DNA of 8,241 nucleotides from Spirochaetaceae bacterium (GTDB lineage: Bacteria > Spirochaetota > Spirochaetia > DSM-2461), in assembly GCA_016342385.1 (NCBI GenBank), contig JAEINM010000163.1, forward strand, positions 1 through 8,241, in the 5' to 3' direction. Both the position numbers and the translations under genes were made by a program. Shown piece after piece: positions 1 to 5,855 of this stretch (position 1 is the stretch's first letter; every line of letters starts with the position of its first letter). Below the pieces are notes generated by a model that had not been told where the DNA came from, searched no databases, and saw only the letters and a list, made by a program, of their open reading frames with translations.

Positions 1-2545
1 CTGTTGCCAGTAATTTCCCCTGATTCATTTCCAGAAGGACCAGACCTCTGTTTAACATAATCCCTCTATAATTCAGCTCCAGTTCAGAAACGCGGATAAC
101 ATCTTTATCTCCCCTAATAAAAGAGGACAATTCGATAGGAACACCATTGAAGTTCACATTATCAGTATGAAAAACGACATCAAAATCGGGATTTTCTGTT
201 GTTCCTGTATAGACCATATCGGCTGAGATCAGACCTGTTAACCCACTTTCTCCAAACCTGTCTAAAGGAGATGAGAGTATGGACGCTCTTGATTCAATTA
301 CACCATCCTCCATGGTAAAGAAAAGGTCATATTGCTCATTTGTTCTTCCCTTTTCATCGAGAAGAGAAATCCATGAACTGATATCACCCGATGCATAAGT
401 CAATCGGCCGAGTCCTTTCAGGGATGATGTTATATCACTATACTGAATATTATAGAAATTACACCCCTCTGCATTCACTTCTGCGGTAAAACGGATTTCC
501 GGTGATGAGATAGAGAATAATTCATCTGCTTTAAGTCGTGTATCATTAAAAAATACATTCCATTGGGAATCGGATATGTTACCTGTCACATCGAGATCCC
601 CATAGAGAGAATACCCCCAAAGGGGTATAGGTATTTCTTTACTCGCCATTTTGAAGGTATACATATCAGCCTCATTCTGTATAAACCCATATACTCCATA
701 ATCCCCTTCTATAAGTAATTGCTGATTATTATAGATGGCCTGGAGACGATAAGGTTTATCCTGAAGGTCGAAATAGGTAGTAATAATGTATTCCTCACCT
801 TTTTTCCCGGAATTGATATATCCGTTAAAATTGTAATCTCCCCAGTTGAGAAACAGGTCATTTATTTTGAATCCTGTTTCAGAATAATTGGCGGAAAAAG
901 TTAAAAGATTCTCCGGATCATGGGCAGACATCAACTGGAATTGATTAATCTGGCCATTGATCTCTTTAAAATCTGAAGTCAGAGATATTTCACTGTCAAT
1001 AAAGGTATTTCTGATCTCCTCCGGGAAGGGAAGCCCGGCAATGTTCCCGGGAAGAAAGGTTATTAGCTGATCCATAGTTAAATGATTGAGATTAATATAG
1101 GTGCTCAATTGGGGTTCATCTGAAAAATCGAGAAATGAATCGGCGACCAGTTCACCTCGATCTCCATCGGGATCTATCAAGCCCGCTCTGAGAGAAGCCG
1201 AGATAAAGCCTTTTTCTGGATAAACGACCAGATCAAATCTATCAATTGATGTTGCTCCAAGACTAATGGAATCAGTTGTAAAATATAGAAAATCCCCTTC
1301 TCTGCCAACATTGACCGCAGAATTGATCACATATCCATTGGGAGTTTTAACATTTTTAAAGGTCAGAATCCCCGAAGGGAAATAATTTTCTGTCAGGATA
1401 TTACCGGTAAACAGGGCTTGTCCCTCTCTGGTTCTCATATTGATAGAGCGGATATTGATCTGACTGAGATCTCCTGTTAAATCTGTTTTCACAAAAATAT
1501 CCCGGTTAAAAATATCCCGGTTAATCTGTATATCCGATTTGAGTGAATAAAAAAGCCCACCGTTTTCCAGATTGTACAGGAGTGTACCGTTTCCCGAAAT
1601 TTTTGAGGCTGAATAGGGAGCAAATGCTATGAGTGAATCCTTTAGACTTACCAGAGATGAGGGTTCAAATGCTTCTGATTGAAAAGTCACAATCAGGTCC
1701 TTTAGATTTCTGTCATAGCGCATGGCAAGATCAATCGGACTGTTATCCTGAACCTTCCTCAGCTGCAATTCATCTGGATTAAAAAGCAATTGAAATGTCT
1801 GATCTTCCAGATCGAAAATATTTGTACTCAAACCGGAAGTCTTTAGAGTAAAGTTCAGAGATTCAAAATATTCAGTTAGAGTACCCTTTACTGAAACTGT
1901 ACTGGTCAGATTTTTTAAATCAATTCCCGGAAAAATAAAGTCCAGATTCAAATCTCCATCTATCCTGGTTTTATAAAGATGGTTGACCGGAGTCAGTGAA
2001 ATGAATAAATTATCTGCACGAATAGATCCACTATCGGTCTCCAGTAAAACGCTGATGTTCTTACCTGTAAATACAGTCGTTAATGGTAGAAGAGAAATAG
2101 CAGAGTCCTCTTCAGTGGGACTTGAGAAGAGCGAGAAGAGAGGTTCTTCTCTCTGCTGATTAATATAAAAAGAGGCATTGCTAATATTGAACTTCCTGAC
2201 AGCTTGTAAGGGATTTCTACCGGCCTCTTTAGTGAAAAAATAAAAAGGTGAATAAAAGGCTTTAAAAGATTGAATTGAGGCCAGTTTGATATCTTTCTGT
2301 TTATCTTTATAAATTACGAGATTTTTAATACTGATGTAACTGAATATGGAAGGAGAGATAGAATCATATGATATTTCATAATTGATGGATTTCTCAAGAG
2401 CCCCTATGAGTTCGGATTTAATAGCCTCCATCCGCCATTCTGTTTTTCTGATGATCGGTTCTATAGAGAGCCCTGTTATAACAATAAAAAGAGATAAAAA
2501 TGATAACTGTATGAGATGTATTTTTTTATCTCTAAATCCGGTCAA
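1..2545 (-). CDS. TamB/AsmA-like translocation-assembly protein, 3' end beyond the window
   Basis: The minus-strand frame is open for 848 codons from a TTG start at 2545 to the left edge; I read through it and found no stop. The start follows AGGAG by 6 nt, and an in-frame TAA lies just upstream. Residues about 9-28 (IHLIQLSFLSLFIVITGLSI) form one hydrophobic helix, an uncleaved inner-membrane anchor. The rest is polar, has very few Cys, and is built of short alternating beta-strand patterns such as 'IRADNLFISLTPVN' and 'FTGKNISVLLETDSG'. This is typical of the long beta-groove of AsmA/TamB proteins. Family members span the periplasm and help outer-membrane protein assembly or phospholipid transport. 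The conserved C-terminal TamB domain (DUF490) would lie off the left edge and cannot be checked. In Treponema pallidum a TamB homologue lies next to bamA, so an Omp85 gene may follow; that is inference. Other AsmA-like proteins of the same architecture remain possible. Confidence 0.8.
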   Translation of the reverse strand, partial: MTGFRDKKIHLIQLSFLSLFIVITGLSIEPIIRKTEWRMEAIKSELIGALEKSINYEISYDSISPSIFSYISIKNLVIYKDKQKDIKLASIQSFKAFYSPFYFFTKEAGRNPLQAVRKFNISNASFYINQQREEPLFSLFSSPTEEDSAISLLPLTTVFTGKNISVLLETDSGSIRADNLFISLTPVNHLYKTRIDGDLNLDFIFPGIDLKNLTSTVSVKGTLTEYFESLNFTLKTSGLSTNIFDLEDQTFQLLFNPDELQLRKVQDNSPIDLAMRYDRNLKDLIVTFQSEAFEPSSLVSLKDSLIAFAPYSASKISGNGTLLYNLENGGLFYSLKSDIQINRDIFNRDIFVKTDLTGDLSQINIRSINMRTREGQALFTGNILTENYFPSGILTFKNVKTPNGYVINSAVNVGREGDFLYFTTDSISLGATSIDRFDLVVYPEKGFISASLRAGLIDPDGDRGELVADSFLDFSDEPQLSTYINLNHLTMDQLITFLPGNIAGLPFPEEIRNTFIDSEISLTSDFKEINGQINQFQLMSAHDPENLLTFSANYSETGFKINDLFLNWGDYNFNGYINSGKKGEEYIITTYFDLQDKPYRLQAIYNNQQLLIEGDYGVYGFIQNEADMYTFKMASKEIPIPLWGYSLYGDLDVTGNISDSQWNVFFNDTRLKADELFSISSPEIRFTAEVNAEGCNFYNIQYSDITSSLKGLGRLTYASGDISSWISLLDEKGRTNEQYDLFFTMEDGVIESRASILSSPLDRFGESGLTGLISADMVYTGTTENPDFDVVFHTDNVNFNGVPIELSSFIRGDKDVIRVSELELNYRGIMLNRGLVLLEMNQGKLLAT
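611..628. repeat. GC-rich hairpin within the TamB-like gene
   Basis: ATACCCC (611-617) and GGGGTAT (622-628) are perfect 7-bp complements around a 4-nt loop. No T-run follows on either strand, so it is not a terminator. It encodes part of a Leu-Trp-Gly-Tyr segment and may be fortuitous. Confidence 0.4.
1493..1522. repeat. Perfect 15-bp tandem duplication inside the TamB-like gene
   Basis: AAAAATATCCCGGTT occurs twice head to tail (1493-1507 and 1508-1522). The unit is a multiple of three, so the frame is kept and the protein reads NRDIFNRDIF. It looks like a replication-slippage duplication within the beta-groove region. Confidence 0.9.
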
Positions 2546-2551
2546 TAAGCT

Positions 2552-2556
2552 CTCCT
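2552..2556 (-). promoter_or_regulatory. Ribosome binding site deciding the TTG start of the TamB-like gene
   Basis: AGGAG on the minus strand sits 6 nt before TTG (2543-2545). The frame has a TAA a few codons upstream. The next in-frame ATG falls after the membrane helix, which would lose the anchor. TTG is therefore the best start. Confidence 0.7.
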
Positions 2557-2596
2557 GTATTTATTATCGTTCCCCAATGGTATAATTTTTATTGAA

Positions 2597-2625
2597 TTCT
2601 ACACATCAGTCCTTTTATTGTAGAA
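2597..2625. repeat. 7-bp inverted repeat, possible operator
   Basis: TTCTACA (2597-2603) and TGTAGAA (2619-2625) are perfect reverse complements separated by 15 bp. Their centres are 22 bp apart, about two helical turns. This geometry suits a dimeric regulator between divergent genes, but a chance match is possible in AT-rich DNA. Confidence 0.3.
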
Positions 2626-2666
2626 GTCATTCCCTATATATAAGTTACAAATTATTTTTAAAATAC

Positions 2667-2696
2667 TTGTACTGTTTTCACATTTTTCTTTAATAT
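2667..2696 (+). promoter_or_regulatory. Candidate sigma-70-type promoter of tmk, possibly leaderless
   Basis: TTGTAC (2667-2672) and TAATAT (2691-2696) are separated by 18 bp and resemble -35 and -10 boxes. The -10 ends 7 nt before the tmk ATG at 2704, so transcription would begin at about the A of the start codon. No Shine-Dalgarno sequence is present, which fits a leaderless mRNA. This is pattern-based only. Confidence 0.45.
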
Positions 2697-2703
2697 ACAG
2701 TTC

Positions 2704-3330
2704 ATGAAAAACAAAATATTAAAAGGTTTCGTTGTCATTGAAGGTCTTGACGGTGCAGGAACAACGACTCAACTTGACAATATAACAGAATATCTCTCAA
2801 AAAAAAATATCCCTCACTCCAGAACTTTTGAACCGACAGATCAGAAAACCGGCCTTTTTCTCCGGAAAGTCTTATCGGGAGAGATTCCTCTGGAACAGGA
2901 AACCATAGCCTATCTCTTTGCTGCCGATAGACATGAGCATATATTCGGTAAAACCGGCAAGGGTATAATTTCCCTCTTAAAAAATAATGACTATGTCATC
3001 TGCGACCGCTATCTCTTTTCATCCATTGCCTATCAGTCTATCGGAGCTGACCCTGAACTGGTGCTGGAACTGAACAGCCGGTTTCCCCTTCCCGAGTTTC
3101 TTGTTTTTGTTGATGTTCCTGTGGAAGAATGTCAAAGAAGACTGAAAAACAGGAATTCCGGGAAAGACATTTATGATGATATAGAATATCAGAGAAAAGT
3201 TCTTACTTACTATAACCGTTCCATTGATTTTTTTAAAGAGACACCCATGAAACTGATTCGAGTTGAGGGAACAGAGAGCCGTGAAAAAATTACAGAAGAA
3301 ATTATAGAAAGAGTCTTTTGCGATCGATAA
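2704..3330 (+). CDS. tmk: Thymidylate (dTMP) kinase with atypical P-loop
   Basis: The protein phosphorylates dTMP to dTDP with ATP in the cytosol, an essential step in dTTP synthesis. At 208 residues it has the usual family length. The P-loop is at residues 14-23 (GLDGAGTTTQ), preceded by the family strand FVVIE. The TMP-binding segment EPTD is at 43-46 where most enzymes have EPGGT, the adenylate-kinase-like LFAADR is at 71-76, and the DRY motif is at 101-103 (VICDRYLFSSIAYQ). The lid region with basic residues is around 145-155. The P-loop lysine expected at position 20 is Thr (codon ACA at 2761-2763). I recall similar GTTTQ or GTSTQ loops in spirochaete enzymes, so this is probably a lineage trait and not a defect. 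ATG 2704 is the only sensible start because the family N-terminus begins immediately after it; there is no ribosome binding site. The gene heads a two-gene unit with the secreted protein downstream. Confidence 0.93.
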   Translation: MKNKILKGFVVIEGLDGAGTTTQLDNITEYLSKKNIPHSRTFEPTDQKTGLFLRKVLSGEIPLEQETIAYLFAADRHEHIFGKTGKGIISLLKNNDYVICDRYLFSSIAYQSIGADPELVLELNSRFPLPEFLVFVDVPVEECQRRLKNRNSGKDIYDDIEYQRKVLTYYNRSIDFFKETPMKLIRVEGTESREKITEEIIERVFCDR

Positions 3331-3337
3331 TAGAAGA

Positions 3338-3943
3338 GTGAAAAAAATAATCGTCCTTTTCCTTATAGCCTTATGGGCAGCCAGTCCTCTTTTTGCCTAT
3401 AAGATTCTCTATGCTGAACAGTTCTACCGTCTCTACCACAACCATCTCTATCAGTACCCCGATGATAGCGCAGAAAACATTTATTACCTGGGAATGGCCC
3501 TACGCTCGGATTTTGCCAATCCTCTCAACGCATTGGCGGAAATAGAAAATGAAAAAGAATGGGAAAAATACCGCTATCTTTTTTATATGCATGTCAATTT
3601 GAGAATTATTGAAAACTATATTAAAATGGCCACAAAATTCGACCGGCAAAAGGCCTATTTCTACAATGCCCCCTGGCAGGATGCCAATATTGACAGTCTG
3701 AAAAAAGCCCGGGAATGTTATGTCTATGCCAGTAATTTCTGGGATGATGCCCAGGACTGGTCCGATAAAGCTTCAGCAAGTCAATTCGCCTGGATGTTCC
3801 TGGAAGACATACAATACTGGGAAGATGAGAATCATCGGATTCAGGAAGGAGATCTGAATTACGGTGTTATCATTAATCGACAGCTGGAACGAGTCGACCG
3901 GATTATTAAAGAATTCGAGGCCATGGATGAAAATACCTATTGA
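3338..3943 (+). CDS. Secreted aromatic-rich protein of unknown function
   Basis: I do not recognise this 201-residue protein. It begins with a textbook Sec signal peptide (KK, then IIVLFLIALWAASPLFA), with likely signal peptidase I cleavage after residue 20 (LFA|YK). There is no lipobox cysteine, so it should be periplasmic or exported and not a lipoprotein. The mature part is mostly helical and very rich in aromatics: 19 Tyr and 6 Trp in about 181 residues, many in an N-terminal stretch with (L)Y every few residues. The pattern is loosely reminiscent of helical TPR-like repeats, but no repeat can be proved. The start is GTG at 3338; no in-frame ATG lies near it, and GTG gives a complete signal peptide. 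The gene begins 7 bp after the tmk stop with only a weak GAAGA upstream, so it is probably co-transcribed with and coupled to tmk. A functional link to dTMP synthesis is not implied. Confidence 0.75.
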   Translation: MKKIIVLFLIALWAASPLFAYKILYAEQFYRLYHNHLYQYPDDSAENIYYLGMALRSDFANPLNALAEIENEKEWEKYRYLFYMHVNLRIIENYIKMATKFDRQKAYFYNAPWQDANIDSLKKARECYVYASNFWDDAQDWSDKASASQFAWMFLEDIQYWEDENHRIQEGDLNYGVIINRQLERVDRIIKEFEAMDENTY

Positions 3944-3957
3944 TGTTGCTTCGATTC

Positions 3958-3977
3958 ATTTTTGCTACGGCAAAAAT
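3958..3977. terminator. Small hairpin with UACG tetraloop, weak terminator or processing site
   Basis: ATTTTTGC (3958-3965) and GCAAAAAT (3970-3977) pair perfectly over 8 bp around TACG, giving the exceptionally stable C(UACG)G loop. It starts 14 nt after the stop of the secreted-protein gene. The stem is AT-rich and has no downstream U-run on the plus strand, so it is not a standard intrinsic terminator. Confidence 0.4.
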
Positions 3978-3984
3978 AATCAGC

Positions 3985-4045
3985 AACCGGGTATTGATAT
4001 ATAATATAGGGTATGTAATCAAACTCATTAACCGGGTATGATATA
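3985..4045 (+). promoter_or_regulatory. Repeated AACCGGGTAT motif with -10-like boxes upstream of the radical SAM gene
   Basis: AACCGGGTAT occurs at 3985-3994 and 4030-4039, each followed by a near-identical GATATA run. A third partial copy (GGGTAT) lies at 4009-4014. TATAAT at 4000-4005 is a perfect -10 hexamer with only a poor -35 (TAATCA, 17 bp upstream). TATGAT at 4037-4042 is a second -10-like box ending 7 nt before the ATG at 4050. These may be promoters or binding sites for the downstream gene; the evidence is sequence pattern only. Confidence 0.4.
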
Positions 4046-4049
4046 AATT

Positions 4050-5855
4050 ATGATAATACATAAAACCGTTCTGGTTTCCTGTCATATAGCCCATTCACCA
4101 CAGGCCATTCCCCTGGCAACATCATTATTGAAGACATATGTATCGGATTTATCTGCTCTAGAGGTTGTTCTGGTAGATTTCTCACTGGAAGATTCTGTAG
4201 AATCGGCTGTTGAGAAAATTCTGGGTTTCCACTCCCACAGTATCGGTTTCTCCATGTATATCTGGAACAGACCATTTATCGAAGAGATTGTCCGGACAAT
4301 CAGAAAAATGGAACCTGAGGTAACCATATTTGCGGGAGGTCCTGAAGTCAAGGCTTCCTCAATATCACTTTCCCAAAATACCTACATTAATTATCTGATC
4401 CCCGGTGAAGGAGAAATCCCTTTCAGGTTATTAATGCTCTCTTTTCTACAGGGAAACGACAGCTCCGGAGAAAAGATTCTACCCCAAGAGCATGAAACTG
4501 ATCTGGAGAATATCCTCTCCCCCTACCTTTCAGGGATTTTAGATCCCCGGCAATACGATGGCCTCTTATGGGAACTTTCGAGAGGTTGCCCTTTTAACTG
4601 TTCATTCTGTTGTGAATCCAGAGGAATAAGCGGCGTGAGATATTTCAGTGAAAAGAGAATAACCGAAGAGCTGAAATTGTTTGAAGAGAATCAGGTAGAA
4701 CAGATATGGGTACTGGATCCCACATTTAATATAGATAAACAGCGGGCCATAAGAATTCTATCCTTGATCGAAGAACATGGTCCTGCCATTCATTATACTT
4801 TTGAAATCCGGGCGGAACTCCTCGATCGGGATCTGGCTGAAGCTTTTGCTTCTTTGAATTGTTCTCTTCAAATAGGACTGCAGAGCTCAGATGATAAGGT
4901 TCTGAGAAAACTGAATAGACAGATAAATAAAGAAGTTTTTACACAGAAAATATCTCTTCTCAACCAGTGTGGAGCCATTTTCGGACTTGATCTGATATAC
5001 GGTCTCCCGGGAGATAATATGAATGGATTTTTATCCAGTCTGGATTTTGCCATAAACCAGATTCCCAATCACCTGGATATTTTCCGACTCTCGGTTTTTC
5101 CCGGTACAGAGCTCTATGAAAAAGCTGAAGAACTGGGAATTGTCTATGATAAGCTGGCTCCCTACCATGTTATTTCTACGGATTCCTATAGTGCGAAAGA
5201 GCTGAGAGACTCGGAAGAGATCGCCACGGCAGTGGATCTATTTTACAACCGGGGTCGCTCTGCGGGATGGCTTTTATCCATTATAGATTATCTGAACCTG
5301 AAAGCTTCTGAGTTTTTTATGCAATTCAGTGCTTTTTTAAAAAGAGAGACTGAATCGGAGAGTGATATTTTTGCGCTGCAGAATCAGTTTCTCATAAAAC
5401 TTTTTTCCCAGGCCGGCCATGATGATGCACTTGCGGTGGCTATAGATTTATCATTATTTCATCATCTCTACAGTGAAGCGCTTCATGGAGAGCCCGAAGA
5501 ACAGATAACCCAGAATTCCAAGCCCATGAATCCGAACCAGATCTATGTAAAAAGCGCCCTTTTAAAACAGGGTATATTTTCCTATGATGTAACAGTGTAT
5601 TATGAAATGGGCATGGTTGAAATAAAAAGCTTTATCTCTGAATTTTCAAGAGAAGTCTCCTATGGTCTTATTTTCAACAGAGGTTATGAAATTATGACTA
5701 TGAGTGTGGAAAAAATCTTCTACCAGTTTATCTCAGCACTGGATGGGAAGAGGACACTGAAAGAAATTCTGGAACTCATAGGAGCAGAACGAGAGGATAT
5801 GGAGGATTTTATCGACTATCTTCTGGAATCTAAACTGCTGATTCCTGCCGTGTAA
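4050..5855 (+). CDS. B12-binding-domain/radical SAM protein, DUF4080 type
   Basis: This 601-residue cytosolic enzyme has an N-terminal Rossmann-like domain (about 1-125) with VLVSCHIAHSP near the start, FAGGPEV at 95-100 and PGEGE at 118-122. This is the layout of the cobalamin-binding domain found before many radical SAM cores. The His-containing DxHxxG cobalamin motif is absent, so B12 binding is uncertain. The radical SAM core follows, with C180-x3-C184-x2-C187 (RGCPFNCSFC) for the 4Fe-4S cluster and later core strands such as QIGLQSS (274-280) and DLIYGLPGD (314-322). Residues about 370-520 resemble the DUF4080 extension. Residues about 552-599 look like a PqqD-type winged helix (ISALDGKRTLKEILELIG). 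The substrate is unknown. ATG 4050 is the first possible start after an in-frame TAA; it has no Shine-Dalgarno sequence. The 3' end overlaps convergent queA by 26 bp. Confidence 0.85.
   Translation: MIIHKTVLVSCHIAHSPQAIPLATSLLKTYVSDLSALEVVLVDFSLEDSVESAVEKILGFHSHSIGFSMYIWNRPFIEEIVRTIRKMEPEVTIFAGGPEVKASSISLSQNTYINYLIPGEGEIPFRLLMLSFLQGNDSSGEKILPQEHETDLENILSPYLSGILDPRQYDGLLWELSRGCPFNCSFCCESRGISGVRYFSEKRITEELKLFEENQVEQIWVLDPTFNIDKQRAIRILSLIEEHGPAIHYTFEIRAELLDRDLAEAFASLNCSLQIGLQSSDDKVLRKLNRQINKEVFTQKISLLNQCGAIFGLDLIYGLPGDNMNGFLSSLDFAINQIPNHLDIFRLSVFPGTELYEKAEELGIVYDKLAPYHVISTDSYSAKELRDSEEIATAVDLFYNRGRSAGWLLSIIDYLNLKASEFFMQFSAFLKRETESESDIFALQNQFLIKLFSQAGHDDALAVAIDLSLFHHLYSEALHGEPEEQITQNSKPMNPNQIYVKSALLKQGIFSYDVTVYYEMGMVEIKSFISEFSREVSYGLIFNRGYEIMTMSVEKIFYQFISALDGKRTLKEILELIGAEREDMEDFIDYLLESKLLIPAV

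Larger units (their letters stand above)
2546..2703. other. Divergent intergenic region between the TamB-like gene and tmk
   Basis: This 158-bp AT-rich stretch separates two divergent genes and should hold promoters for both. The plus side has a good match just before tmk (listed separately). On the minus side TACAAT (2617-2622) is a possible -10 for the TamB-like gene, but it has no convincing -35, so that promoter is not resolved. An inverted repeat lies at 2597-2625. No small gene or RNA is recognisable. Confidence 0.6.

Noticed and set aside
2130..2158. Purine/pyrimidine-rich AGAGAG...CTCTCT stretch as a regulatory hairpin
   Set aside because: It lies inside the coding sequence, and the arms pair over only 6 bp with mismatches beyond. 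It fits Ser/Glu/Leu codon composition.
2382..2585. 67-codon plus-strand frame at the start of the TamB-like gene
   Set aside because: It is antisense to the TamB-like N-terminus and its ribosome binding site, with no recognisable protein features.
4048..4351. Minus-strand frames opposite the radical SAM N-terminus
   Set aside because: They are shadows of the clearly coding plus-strand frame, with low-complexity composition and no motifs.
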